The notes under the pieces were generated by a model. That model saw only the letters and a list, made by a program, of their open reading frames with translations. It was not told the origin of the DNA and made no database searches. The position numbers and the translations under genes are program-made. A stretch of 44,458 bases of DNA from NCBI GenBank assembly GCA_900290365.1, contig OMOE01000113.1, positions 1 to 44,458 of the forward strand. The letters run 5' to 3'. The stretch's first letter is position 1. Each line of letters starts with the position of its first letter. Below are positions 1 through 8,211 of the stretch, one piece after another. The DNA is from Syntrophobacter sp. SbD1. GTDB lineage: Bacteria; Desulfobacterota; Syntrophobacteria; Syntrophobacterales; Syntrophobacteraceae.

Positions 1-47
1 GAAGATGACTGCAAAAGGCCGGTACTTCAAGAAACCTGCTGAAATAG

Positions 48-305
48 ACTTCTGAAATTGACATCGGCATGCAGATGGAACAGGTCGCCAATCTGGCCTG
101 TCTCGTACGGCTAGGGATCGCGATACGGGTCCATAAATCAAAGAATCCGGCCAGGCATGTTCAAACCGCAATCCGGAAATTGCTCCATGACCGGCAGGCG
201 AAGGCCAAAGCAGCCGCGTTCGCCAAAGTTATCGCGCAGTGGGATGGGCCAAAGCTGGCGGCCGATCTGTTATTCGAACATTACCAGCGTGACGCTGGAC
301 CCTAG
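48..305 (+). pseudogene. C-terminal remnant of a UDP-glycosyltransferase-like (GT1/MGT) protein
   Basis: The reading frame is open from just after a stop at 45-47 and carries about 85 residues. The pattern EQVANLACLVRLGIAIRV followed by a helical tail ending AADLLFEHY resembles the nucleotide-sugar-binding C-terminus of GT1/MGT-type glycosyltransferases (EQ..NA....LG.G). The catalytic N-terminal domain is absent: the frame is closed directly upstream and no ribosome-binding site precedes the ATG at 69. The stop codon lies inside a REP-like double hairpin (284-329), the same arrangement as the DUF4336 gene downstream. I read it as a decayed gene end. A short independent ORF starting at 69 cannot be excluded. 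The family assignment is by motif memory only. Confidence 0.45.
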
Positions 306-329
306 TTGCTCGCTGTAAGACGGCGAGCC
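284..329. repeat. REP-like double-hairpin element, copy 1
   Basis: A perfect 7-bp-arm palindrome CCAGCGT-G-ACGCTGG (284-298) is followed by a second stem, GCTCGC (308-313) pairing with GCGAGC (323-328). The same two-hairpin unit recurs at 1226-1271 and, with the first hairpin doubled, at 2904-2962. All copies sit at gene 3' ends on the plus strand. Confidence 0.75.
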
Positions 330-399
330 GGGGAATCCACATAACGACATGCTGTTTGAGCACTTAGGTATCTTACAAACGGAATTCGTACTACTATCC

Positions 400-492
400 C
401 TTATCTTCTTGTTTTTTGTGCGAGGTTTTGAGGGAAGCGCAGGCATTTGCCTCTTTATCCGTGTTTATCCGTGTCAAAAGGTCTTTGGTTCC
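400..492. repeat. Dispersed spacer repeat (family F), copy 1
   Basis: The segment TTCTTGTTTTTTGTGCGAGG and the phrase TTTATCCGTGTTTATCCGTG running into TCAAAAGGTCTTTGGTT are matched at 13450-13550 and 13680-13737. The core is a 10-base direct repeat (TCCGTGTNNA). No gene is supported in 306-523. The short ORF over this stretch consists of the repeat. Confidence 0.5.
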
Positions 493-523
493 GGCTTGTC
501 CGGGTTAGAATGGAGACCTCTCT

Positions 524-1234
524 ATGTCTGATATTCAGGTATTCGCTGAAAATGTATGGATCGTCGACGGTCCGCCTGTCCGCGATTTCGGTGTAATGTT
601 CACTACCCGCATGACCGTCGTGAAGCTCTCCGGCGGTTCATTATGGGTGGATTCTCCTGTGCCCGTGCCGTTCGATACGCTCAAACGCATCACTGGCCTG
701 GGACCTGTCGGATACCTCGTCGCAGCGACCCCGAGGCACGTCTGGCGGTTGGATGGATGGCACACGCTATTTCCGGAAGCACAGCTATGGACGGCACGAA
801 CCACCCCATTTACGTTGAAGAAAGGACGCCTGCCCTTGGCCGGCATTCTGGGCGACGAGCCACCTCAAGGCTGGGCGGACGACCTTGACCAACTTGCCTT
901 CAAAGGCAACCCCCTCATCGAAGAAGTCCTTTTCTTTCATAAAGCGTCTCGCACGGTCATCCTGGATGATTTAATCCAGATTCATCCGATAGTGAAAGGC
1001 AAGCCCCTTCACAATGCCCTGTTCAAACTGGCCGGCGCTGCATATCCGCATGGCGGCGTTGGGCTCGATATCAGGCTCTCCTTCACAGATCGAACCCTCG
1101 CGCGCAAATCGCTCGAAAAGCTGCTCTCATGGAACTTCGACAAGCTGATCATCGCCCATGGCAATTGCATCGAGAAAGACGCAAAGCCATTCGTAGAGCG
1201 TGCCTTCAAATGGCTCGCCCCAGCGCCAGCGTGA
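524..1234 (+). CDS. DUF4336 domain-containing protein (metallo-beta-lactamase-like fold)
   Basis: A 236-residue cytosolic protein starting MSDIQVFAENVWIVDGPP. The early beta-strand-rich part (VKLSGGSLWVDSPVPV, then GPVGYLVAATPRHVWRLDGW) and a late LLSWNFDKLIIAHG strand fit DUF4336, a family related in fold to metallo-beta-lactamases. The full HxHxDH metal motif of that superfamily is not visible, so enzymatic activity is uncertain. Length is normal for the family. The gene stands alone. Its stop codon TGA is formed inside the first hairpin of a REP-like element (1226-1271). The last 30 or so codons plus that element are duplicated at 2818-2962, on the far side of the fic gene. No function is known to me beyond the family name. 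Confidence 0.75.
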   Translation: MSDIQVFAENVWIVDGPPVRDFGVMFTTRMTVVKLSGGSLWVDSPVPVPFDTLKRITGLGPVGYLVAATPRHVWRLDGWHTLFPEAQLWTARTTPFTLKKGRLPLAGILGDEPPQGWADDLDQLAFKGNPLIEEVLFFHKASRTVILDDLIQIHPIVKGKPLHNALFKLAGAAYPHGGVGLDIRLSFTDRTLARKSLEKLLSWNFDKLIIAHGNCIEKDAKPFVERAFKWLAPAPA

Positions 1235-1275
1235 CGCTGGACTCGATCTGCTCGCTGTAAGACGGCGAGCCAGGC
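1132..1275 (+). repeat. Direct repeat bracketing fic, upstream copy
   Basis: The 3' end of the DUF4336 gene (from ACTTCGACAAGCTGATCATC) plus the following REP-like element recurs almost unchanged at 2817-2965. The coding part differs at very few bases. The second copy is out of context, with no DUF4336 gene before it, so this copy is the parental one. Confidence 0.8.
1226..1271. repeat. REP-like double-hairpin element, copy 2
   Basis: CCAGCGT-G-ACGCTGG (1226-1240) is followed by GCTCGC (1250-1255) and GCGAGC (1265-1270). The DUF4336 stop codon lies in the first hairpin. It could help terminate or protect that transcript, but there is no T-run. Confidence 0.75.
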
Positions 1276-1295
1276 AAATCCCAATAAGAGGGCAC

Positions 1296-1351
1296 TTACG
1301 ATTCACGATTCACGATTTACGATTGACGCTTCACGCTTCACGCTTCACGCG
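1296..1351. repeat. Heptamer array: eight 7-base units (TNACGMT)
   Basis: Eight consecutive units are TTACGAT, TCACGAT twice, TTACGAT, TGACGCT, TCACGCT twice and TCACGCG. The array abuts the 3' end of fic (1352). The same unit family is found on the other side of fic at 2731-2765. Confidence 0.85.
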
Positions 1352-2605
1352 CTAGCGCGCCCCATACAGGTCCGGGAAATACCACCCTGCTGCATGCACC
1401 GGAAAGCCGAGCCTGACGTTCCCTTTGGGTGTATCCGAAACGAGTAGCTCTTCCTGAAGGAGTTGTCCCAGGAGGTCACGGCCGGTCCTTTCTTTTAAGC
1501 CCGATGCGGCAATAACTTCCCCACGCGAGGTTTCTCCACGGATTACTACCTCCTTAAGCATTCCGGCTGCTTCGCTTCGCAGCTTCTTTCCCATTTCCGG
1601 TTCGGCAATCATACCGGAGTTGCGCATATCGATATATTGCCTGATCCGTTTGAGAAGCTCTTCCAGCCGCAGCAGCCCTCCCATGTATTCCACTTGGTCA
1701 AGGCAAATATTCAGAAAAAAGCGGCAGAACCTTACCAGTGCCTCGCTTGAGAGGTTACCCCTGCCGTCGATATCATTTCGCCTGGGATTATCGGCTTCCG
1801 CCAGGGCGGCTTTATACTCGACGTTCTTGCGGGCAAGCCCTCGGCTAACCGACCACAAACCGAAACCGTGAACGGGTATCCTGAGTAGATATGCCTCGGT
1901 AAAAAAGCGTGCAACGCGTCCGTTGCCGTCAAGGAAGGGGTGAATCCACATGAGCCGTTGATGGGCTGAAGCCGCAGCAACGAGCCTTATCGCTCCATGG
2001 TGTTTTCGAGGATCATAAAATTCCGTAAATCTTTTTAAAAAAGCAGGCAGAGTCTGGTAATCAGGCGGAACATGATTGCCCACCTTTACCCCCTCTTTGC
2101 GTAATTCGCCGGGCATGACACGGCTTTGCCTCTTCATTGCTATGTCTTCGACTACTTTAAATTCGTCCGGCACTCTCAGATAGAATTCCCGGTGGAGGTA
2201 ACAGATGAATTCGGAGCTCGTGATCTGCAATTCCGGCTCTTTTTCCAGCCTCTTTTCCATATCCTGCTGGACGGCAATATGGGCGGTGCTTTCCAGTTGG
2301 AGGTTGCGTTTGGCCGGTTCGGAATCGTAATTGTTGCGCATGGCCCTTACTATGTCGTGCGGATGGGTGTTGTGTCCCTCAATCAGGTTCGAGTAGTAGC
2401 TGTTGATGATCCTGAGGAAATCTCTAAGTGACCGCAGTGTGACAGGGTGTTGTCTGCCGCCTAGAACGGCTGACTTCTGGATCACCTCCAAGGCAAGGTC
2501 TTGCAGCTCACCTGTCCGCTCAGGCAGAAGAGGTTCCATTTCATGAATCCGGGAAGGCACTTTCCACTCCAATTTTGCCGATCTTTTTGCCGATCTCATC
2601 ATCAT
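1352..2605 (-). CDS. Fic family protein (Fido domain) with N-terminal inhibitory motif
   Basis: A predicted AMP-transferase-type protein of about 417 residues. The Fic active-site loop HPFLDGNGRVAR is complete (His about residue 222) and fits HPFx[D/E]GN[G/K]R. An inhibitory-helix motif SNLIEG (Ser 72, Glu 76, Gly 77) lies N-terminal to the Fic domain, so by family rules this is a class II, self-inhibited Fic protein. The C-terminal 100 residues resemble a winged helix (GETSRGEVIAASGLKERTGR). The frame is open up to 2707, but the 34 extra residues look non-coding, and ATG-ATG-ATG at 2605-2597 precedes a typical N-terminus. No clear Shine-Dalgarno site is visible. It stands alone, without a FicA-type antitoxin, between heptamer arrays and direct repeats. 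The target protein is unknown. Confidence 0.85.
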   Translation of the reverse strand: MMMRSAKRSAKLEWKVPSRIHEMEPLLPERTGELQDLALEVIQKSAVLGGRQHPVTLRSLRDFLRIINSYYSNLIEGHNTHPHDIVRAMRNNYDSEPAKRNLQLESTAHIAVQQDMEKRLEKEPELQITSSEFICYLHREFYLRVPDEFKVVEDIAMKRQSRVMPGELRKEGVKVGNHVPPDYQTLPAFLKRFTEFYDPRKHHGAIRLVAAASAHQRLMWIHPFLDGNGRVARFFTEAYLLRIPVHGFGLWSVSRGLARKNVEYKAALAEADNPRRNDIDGRGNLSSEALVRFCRFFLNICLDQVEYMGGLLRLEELLKRIRQYIDMRNSGMIAEPEMGKKLRSEAAGMLKEVVIRGETSRGEVIAASGLKERTGRDLLGQLLQEELLVSDTPKGNVRLGFPVHAAGWYFPDLYGAR

Positions 2606-2730
2606 TAAAATACTTGGTGCAACTACAATAGCACTAATATTGGAGTCTGAAAAGCATTGATATTTGCCGATTTGAATTCCGATTGCACAATTATGCAGGG
2701 TGCTCAACGCCTTCCGGCATCCTCATTTCA

Positions 2731-2806
2731 GACGATTCACGATTTACAATTCACGATTCACGCTTTGTGGGGTCAGCTCAGATCATTTCAGTCATCATTC
2801 ATCATT
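2731..2806. repeat. Heptamer arrays: five CACGATT-type units and two CATCATT units
   Basis: Units at 2731-2765 are GACGATT, CACGATT, TACAATT, CACGATT and CACGCTT. A second short run at 2793-2806 is CATCATT twice. The first run belongs to the unit family seen at 1296-1351. Confidence 0.75.
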
Positions 2807-2816
2807 TTTCCTGTGG

Positions 2817-2912
2817 GACTTCGACAAGCTGATCATCGCCCATGGCAATTGCATCGAGAAAGACGCAAAGCCATTCGTAGAGCGGGCCTTCAAATGGCTC
2901 GCCCCAGCGTGA
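2817..2912 (+). pseudogene. Duplicated 3' end of the DUF4336 gene
   Basis: This stretch encodes FDKLIIAHGNCIEKDAKPFV and the following residues through ERAFKWLAPA-stop, the same as the C-terminus of the DUF4336 gene ending at 1234. It has no upstream coding part: the preceding bases are heptamer arrays. It is a fragment carried along with the downstream REP-like element and marks the right edge of the fic-bearing segment. It should not be translated into a functional protein. Confidence 0.8.
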
Positions 2913-2962
2913 CGCTGCCAGCGTGACGCTGGACTCTTTTTGCTGGCTGTAAGACGGCGAGC
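2904..2962. repeat. REP-like element, copy 3 (first hairpin doubled, second decayed)
   Basis: CCAGCGTGACGCTG (2904-2917) is directly followed by CCAGCGTGACGCTGG (2918-2932). The second stem is recognisable as CTGGCTGTAAGACGGCGAGC, but its left arm has drifted. Confidence 0.7.
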
Positions 2963-3232
2963 GCGGAGATGCCCACCACGATCTTTACATGTGCCACCGC
3001 AAGACTTACCAAATATGGGAGTAAAATACGATCAGTGCGCAAACAGGACATCAACGTGGAGAATAAAGAGGCAAAACACCCTAACCTGCTCTTCCTCGAA
3101 AAGCTATTTCTGGTCTATGACACACCGTTCACCAACCGCCAAGCCGTGATTTGACGCTGATATTGTGATCCACTAGCTATCATGGCATTGGATTCGGCAT
3201 TACATCATACTCCATCGACAAAGGAGTTATCG
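2963..3232 (+). other. Spacer without a recognisable gene
   Basis: A 61-codon ORF at 2969-3154 begins inside the decayed end of the repeat and matches no family I know. It has no ribosome-binding site. The only functional signal seen is the Shine-Dalgarno sequence AAAGGAG just before the gene at 3233. Confidence 0.5.
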
Positions 3233-5203
3233 ATGCCCGATAGTGAAAACCAATCTGCTGCCCAACAAATCAAAGGTGCCCCTGCTCTGCCGGGGGAAGC
3301 CTGCGCTACGGCGCCAAATGAAAAATGGAGTGAAACGGAAAAGTGGGTATGGGAGCAGGTTTCCAAAGGGGAGATCGCGAATTTTAATGATCGTTATGGA
3401 CACCTTGACCCGGCGAGCTATCCCCTCTGGACGGAAAACCGCAAGATATCCTCTGCGTTTCTGGAAACCATTCTTCTGCATGAACCCTACCGAAGCGTTT
3501 TGCCCCGCCAGGGAGTGCGGATAAAAGGCGCCTGGCTGCGGCAGACGTTGGACCTGAAATATGCCGTCCTGGATCATGTCTGGTGGTTGGACGAATCTCG
3601 AGTCGAAGCTGCCGTCAAGCTGGGCTCCTTAAAAAGCTCCTGCAACATCTCATTCGAGGACTCGGTATTTACCGGCACTGTTGACCTCACTTTATCCCAG
3701 ATAGGAGGGCAACTCAACATGAACGGCGTCAAGTGCGCCGGCAATCTTTGTATGAACCAGATTGAGGTTCACGGTAATCTATTCATGAGGGAATCAGAAT
3801 TTAAGTCGGGAATTGACTTGAGAGCTGCGAAGGTCAAGGGCGGTCTCGAAATGGACGGCGCTACGTTGGCTGGCGAACTGAACATGGACTCGCTTAAGAT
3901 CGATGGCAATCTGTGGATACGCGAGGGAGCCGAGTTATCCAGTGTATCCATAAAGAGTGTCCAGGTTGGAGGGCAACTCGATCTGTCCAACGCCAAGATC
4001 GAACAATTGGATCTGTTCTCACTCGACGTAAACGGTCGTCTGCAAATGGACAATGCAAAGTTTTCGAAATTTCAATTGAAAGGAGTCACTGTAAGACACC
4101 TCTATATGTCCGGCGCCGAGTGTGAGGGCGAACTGAAATTGGACTCACTCGCGATAAGGGGTAGTCTGCGCATGAAAAAGGCAAGGTTTTCTAAATTTGA
4201 ATTGAAAAGCGCAACGATAGGAGGAGTATTCGATATGTCCGGCGCCATGTGCAACGGCGCAGGGGGCACAGTGTATATGTATGGGCTTGACTTAACCGGT
4301 GATATGTTAATGACGGATGCGCAATTCTCACATGTTGATTTGAGATATGCCAAGATTGGAGGTCGTGTCGATATCGCGGGCGGCAGATTTGCTTCAATGG
4401 ATTTAACGGGCAGCAGCATAAGGACTGTGTTACAGATGGGGTCCAATGATGCAAGTAAGGTAACATGGTTGTCAGGCGAGTGTTCTCGGCTTCTGTTACG
4501 AAATACTGTCGTTGACGCAGTGCAAGCCCCTCAACTGGACGCGTTCCCGGCCGTGCTTGATCTGAATGGCTTTAAATACGCTCACTTGGGCGAATGGAGG
4601 GGAGAGGAAAGGAAGAAGTTGACAGAGGAATACAGTGATATGAGTTCACGTGAGTCCAAGTGGTTTATTGGTTGGCTGGAAAGGAACAGGAGTTATTCCC
4701 CCCAACCTTATTTACAGTTAGCCGAAGTTCTGCGCAACATGGGCCACCCGGTAAAAGCCAATGATGTCCTTTTTGCTGGGAAGAAGAGCGAGCGAAAAGA
4801 GATATGGAACCGCATAAAAGTAGGAAAATATGGGGTGAAATTAAAGGAGGCATTTAAATGGGCATGGCTTTTTCTACTTCAGATCACTATCGGCTATGGC
4901 TATCGTTACCTTTATGCCTTGGGTTGGGTTGCCGTCTTCACCATTATCGGAGCAATATTTTTTGCACTGGCGTGCCACGGCAGTCCCATCGATTGTGAAG
5001 GCATGCCAATCAAACCCTGGAGGCTCGAATCACTGGCGTTCAGCTTCGACCTATTGCTCCCCATCGTGAAGTTAAATGAATGCCATTACAAGATTTTCTC
5101 GAAGTTAGGCAATTGGCGCTATTATTTTTACTTCCACGAACTGCTCGGATATAGCTTGGGTTCGTTTGTTGTTGCGGGCTTGTCGGGCATCACCAAGAAA
5201 TGA
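3233..5203 (+). CDS. Large beta-solenoid (pentapeptide-like repeat) protein with C-terminal membrane segments
   Basis: A protein of about 656 residues. After an N-terminal region of roughly 120 residues comes a long run of about 20-residue repeats of the form GxLxMxxxxxxGxLxL (for example GGQLNMNGVKCAGNLCMN), extending over about 270 residues and predicted to form a right-handed beta-helix. A linker containing PQPYLQLAEVLRNMGHPVKA follows, then GYGYRYLYALGWV and one or two hydrophobic segments (WVAVFTIIGAIFFALA; a C-terminal YSLGSFVVAGL stretch). This order matches uncharacterised bacterial proteins sometimes labelled membrane-associated oxidoreductase. I see no redox motif here and would not use that name. 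The start at 3233 is set by AAAGGAG six bases upstream; the frame is open from 3182. The gene is monocistronic and its function is unknown. Confidence 0.7.
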   Translation: MPDSENQSAAQQIKGAPALPGEACATAPNEKWSETEKWVWEQVSKGEIANFNDRYGHLDPASYPLWTENRKISSAFLETILLHEPYRSVLPRQGVRIKGAWLRQTLDLKYAVLDHVWWLDESRVEAAVKLGSLKSSCNISFEDSVFTGTVDLTLSQIGGQLNMNGVKCAGNLCMNQIEVHGNLFMRESEFKSGIDLRAAKVKGGLEMDGATLAGELNMDSLKIDGNLWIREGAELSSVSIKSVQVGGQLDLSNAKIEQLDLFSLDVNGRLQMDNAKFSKFQLKGVTVRHLYMSGAECEGELKLDSLAIRGSLRMKKARFSKFELKSATIGGVFDMSGAMCNGAGGTVYMYGLDLTGDMLMTDAQFSHVDLRYAKIGGRVDIAGGRFASMDLTGSSIRTVLQMGSNDASKVTWLSGECSRLLLRNTVVDAVQAPQLDAFPAVLDLNGFKYAHLGEWRGEERKKLTEEYSDMSSRESKWFIGWLERNRSYSPQPYLQLAEVLRNMGHPVKANDVLFAGKKSERKEIWNRIKVGKYGVKLKEAFKWAWLFLLQITIGYGYRYLYALGWVAVFTIIGAIFFALACHGSPIDCEGMPIKPWRLESLAFSFDLLLPIVKLNECHYKIFSKLGNWRYYFYFHELLGYSLGSFVVAGLSGITKK

Positions 5204-5251
5204 TTTGATGGAGTGGTCAAGATCACTAATAATGCGCGAACGGATCCAGAC

Positions 5252-5360
5252 AACGACAAAGAAAACGGTCGAACCCCGGGAGCTATCTACAGGGTTCAAC
5301 CGCTTGGTTTAAGGCAGACTGGTTTCGAGTTCACTAAAAACTAAAAACTCAAAACTTTTT
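5252..5360. repeat. Dispersed repeat family B, copy 1, with heptamer tail
   Basis: AACGACAAAGAAAACGG (5252) and CAGACTGGTTTCGAGTTCAC (from 5315) are shared with 13327-13414 and 13761-13862. All three copies run directly into ACTAAAA/ACTCAAA heptamers, here at 5333-5360. Confidence 0.75.
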
Positions 5361-5583
5361 TGCTTATAGTTACTGGACCTCTTCCTTGAGTTCGAGCCCG
5401 AATCTTCCTCGCTATTTCCGCGCCACTAATCAGTTTTGCTGGCATTTTCCCTTTCCTCTCCTTGAAATAACGGGGCCTTTTATCTGAAAAATCTGATAAA
5501 GGAAGGGGGGAGGGCATCTAGATAGAGGAAAGATGGTAAAGTTGGAGCGACCTACATGGAATAGATCTTCCCAATGGAATGTT

Positions 5584-5628
5584 CCCTGTTGCATTTTCAA
5601 AGGGCGCTGATTTTGAAATGCAACAGGG
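5584..5628. repeat. Long inverted repeat (18-base arms)
   Basis: CCCTGTTGCATTTTCAAA (5584-5601) can pair with TTTTGAAATGCAACAGGG (5611-5628) apart from two mismatches, with a 9-base loop. No gene ends here, so a terminator role is not obvious. It may be the end of a small mobile element or a structured RNA. Confidence 0.6.
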
Positions 5629-6014
5629 ATTGATGCTGAAAGTCTACATTGCATCTCGTCCGCAACCTGACCGTTCTGCCCGACATTGTCTAGAGTGTAG
5701 GTGTGTTACCCTCTCTCAAAGATCAAATAATTCAGGATTTTGGTGAACAATCGGGATACACTCCAGTGCCCTACAGAGAAGCCATATTTAAATCGACCCT
5801 GGATGCTATAAACAAGGCACTCCCTGTGTAGTCGTAAGAGTCCGGCCAACACCATCTTCCAGGAATGTTTGGGCCGTGTCATGATCTTTTCGGCAAGTAC
5901 GTCAGGGGATGGCAAGGAGCTTCGGGGGCAGCATTTTGTGGCAGAAGCGCTGCATGATCGGCTTCGGTATGGGCGCAGGGCTGCTTTTCAAATAGGAACC
6001 GCATATCTTGCTAG

Positions 6015-6110
6015 AAGGCTGAACCTGCAGCCTGCCACGATTTCATGAATGTATGATCTGAACGTGGTAAATTTTCGGGACATCGAGATTTCAAGGATCA
6101 GGAGAGAAAT
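6015..6110. repeat. 96-bp dispersed repeat family C, copy 1
   Basis: It aligns over its whole length with 9447-9541, about 85 percent identical by eye, and ends in AGGAGAGAAAT in both. In this copy the end creates a Shine-Dalgarno site and an ATG at 6109. Confidence 0.7.
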
Positions 6111-6183
6111 GTTAACTAAGATGCTGAAATTTATTTGCCCGTTGGCCCTCTTGCTATGTCCTAATGCTGGTTTATTTTATTAG
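6109..6183 (+). CDS. Possible 24-residue signal-peptide-like ORF (doubtful)
   Basis: AGGAG lies seven bases before ATG at 6109. The frame reads MLTKMLKFICPLALLLCPNA and a few more residues, then stops. It looks like the start of a secreted protein cut off after its signal peptide, or a chance ORF. It has no counterpart after copy 2 of the repeat at 9541, where ATAG replaces ATG. Confidence 0.2.
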   Translation: MLTKMLKFICPLALLLCPNAGLFY

Positions 6184-6399
6184 CGTGCAAAATGGGCGGT
6201 TAGCGATTTCCTACAAAGAGCACGAAATTCAACGGGCAAGAATTCTGGAACACCTCACATAATTGACAGTAGGAATTGAGTAAGGTGCTCCGGGAATTAT
6301 CGATGGTTTACTTAAATGAAATTGTCTCCGGCTAAAAGACTGCCTTTACGCGATGCATCTGCCGCATTGCGGTTTCCGGATCGGGGGTAGAATTCAGCT

Positions 6400-8211
6400 A
6401 TGCCTTCTTCTCAACGCCCTTTCATGGGCGCGTCTCCTTACCAGGGCGGCACGACTTTTCGTGTCTGGGCGCCCTTTGCAGCTCAGGTATCCGTGGCAGG
6501 AGATTTCAACAACTGGTCAACAACCTCTGACGTGCTGTTTTCCGAAAACAATGGCTACTGGTCTGTTGATGTCCAGGGAGCCGGTGTCGGCCAACAGTAC
6601 AAGTACGCGATTGTCAATCCAGGCCAACCGCCGCTGTGGAGAAACGATCCCTATGCGCGGGCAATGAGTCACAATAGCGGCAACCTTAACAGCCTCATTG
6701 CCTCCTCCAGTGAAATGTTCTCAACTCCCGGTTACGTGACGCCTTCATGGAACGAGCTTGTTATCTACGAGTTGCACATCGGGAGCTTCGTCTTTGATCC
6801 GGCAAGCCCCCGCAAGCAGGGGTCCTTTGCCGCCGCCATAGGTAAGCTCGATTATCTGCGCGACCTCGGGATTAATGCCGTCGAGGTCATGGCCGTCGCT
6901 GAATTCGATGGCGATGTTTCGTGGGGCTACAACCCCGCCTACATTTTCGCGATTGAAGATGAGTACGGAGGGCCTGACGGATTTTGCAACTTCGTCAATG
7001 AAGCGCATAGCCGCGGGATCGCGATCATTTTCGATGTCGTCTATAACCACCTTGGATATCCATCCGACGACATGTGGCGATTTGATGGCTGGTCAGAAAA
7101 CGAAAAAGGTGGCATTTACTTCTACAACGACTGGCGAAGCACAACGGCCTGGGGCGATACGCGCTTCGACTATGGACGTGGCGAAGTCCGGCAATATCTG
7201 TGCGACAATGCCCTCTGTTGGCTCGAACAACGCTTCGTCGATGGGCTCCGCTGGGACTCCGTCGGCTCTATCCGAAATGTCAAAGACCAGAACAACGATC
7301 CGGCCAATGACATTCCCGATGGTTGGAGTTTGATGCAGTGGATCAATTCCCTGATCAAACAACACCAGCCTTGGAAGATCTCGATCGCAGAAGACCTGAA
7401 GGACAATGAGTGGATTACCTTGGGCACCGGCGCCGGCGGCGCCGGCTTTGATGCTCAATGGGGCGCCGATTTCGTGTGGACGGTGCGAAGCTCCGTTATC
7501 GGCGCCGATGACGCATCGCGTAATATGTTTGCCGTAAAGGACATAATCACCCAGCGCTATAACGCTGATGCATTTGAACGGGTGATCTTCACAGAGTCTC
7601 ATGATGCGGATGCCAACGGCCAGTCCCGTCTTCCCGAAATGATCTGGCCGGGCAACGCCGGCAGCTATTTTTCCAAGAAACGCTCCACCCTGGCGGCCGC
7701 GATAGTTTTCACCTCTCCTGGAATCCCGATGATCTTCATGGGGCAAGAGTTTCTCGAGTCCGGGTATTTTCACAATGATCCACAAGAACTCGACTGGTCG
7801 AAAACGCTCGATTATTCTGGGATTCTCCAACTTTACCGGGATCTTATTCACCTGCGTCGTAACTGGTTCAACAACACCAGGGGACTCCTGGGCCAAAACG
7901 TCAATGTCCACCATACGAACGATGGGGCGAAGCTTATTGCCTTTCACCGTTGGGACCAGGGGGGCCATGGTGATGATGTGATCGTTGTTCTCAACTTTGC
8001 CGATCGGGGCTATTCAAGTTACACCATCGGTTTCCCACGACCGGGACGATGGCGCGTGCGCTTCAACAGTGATTGGAATGGTTATAGCTCCGATTTTATG
8101 AACTGGTTTAGCTACGATACGGATGCCAATGGTCAGCCCTCAGATGGAATGGATTGCAGCGGAAATATCGGGATAGGGCCTTACAGTGTAATCATTATGT
8201 CGCAGGACTGA
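6400..8211 (+). CDS. GH13 alpha-glucan enzyme with CBM48-like N-terminus (branching-enzyme/alpha-amylase type)
   Basis: A protein of 603 residues acting on alpha-1,4/1,6-glucans such as glycogen, likely cytosolic (no signal peptide). Residues about 10-90 form a CBM48-type beta-sandwich (FRVWAPFAAQVSVAGDFNNW). The GH13 barrel follows, with conserved regions DVVYNH (212-217), GLRWDS with nucleophile Asp 286, an acid/base Glu at about 331 (ISIAED) and the transition-state stabiliser HD (401-402). An all-beta C-terminal domain ends GPYSVIIM. The layout fits glycogen-branching or trehalohydrolase-like subfamilies, and I cannot separate these by eye. It is a single gene with a weak GGGGG ribosome-binding site. 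No other glycogen genes are in the window, so its pathway partners must lie elsewhere. Confidence 0.85.
   Translation: MPSSQRPFMGASPYQGGTTFRVWAPFAAQVSVAGDFNNWSTTSDVLFSENNGYWSVDVQGAGVGQQYKYAIVNPGQPPLWRNDPYARAMSHNSGNLNSLIASSSEMFSTPGYVTPSWNELVIYELHIGSFVFDPASPRKQGSFAAAIGKLDYLRDLGINAVEVMAVAEFDGDVSWGYNPAYIFAIEDEYGGPDGFCNFVNEAHSRGIAIIFDVVYNHLGYPSDDMWRFDGWSENEKGGIYFYNDWRSTTAWGDTRFDYGRGEVRQYLCDNALCWLEQRFVDGLRWDSVGSIRNVKDQNNDPANDIPDGWSLMQWINSLIKQHQPWKISIAEDLKDNEWITLGTGAGGAGFDAQWGADFVWTVRSSVIGADDASRNMFAVKDIITQRYNADAFERVIFTESHDADANGQSRLPEMIWPGNAGSYFSKKRSTLAAAIVFTSPGIPMIFMGQEFLESGYFHNDPQELDWSKTLDYSGILQLYRDLIHLRRNWFNNTRGLLGQNVNVHHTNDGAKLIAFHRWDQGGHGDDVIVVLNFADRGYSSYTIGFPRPGRWRVRFNSDWNGYSSDFMNWFSYDTDANGQPSDGMDCSGNIGIGPYSVIIMSQD

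Larger units (their letters stand above)
5204..6399 (+). other. 1.2-kb spacer with repeats and no supported gene
   Basis: It holds copy 1 of repeat family B (5252-5360), a long hairpin (5584-5628), copy 1 of the 96-bp repeat family C (6015-6110) and a short signal-peptide-like reading frame at 6109. The other short ORFs have no ribosome-binding site and no recognisable protein. Confidence 0.6.

Noticed and set aside
2969..3154. Plus-strand ORF of 61 codons after the third REP-like element
   Set aside because: It starts in the decayed repeat, has no Shine-Dalgarno site and matches nothing recognisable.
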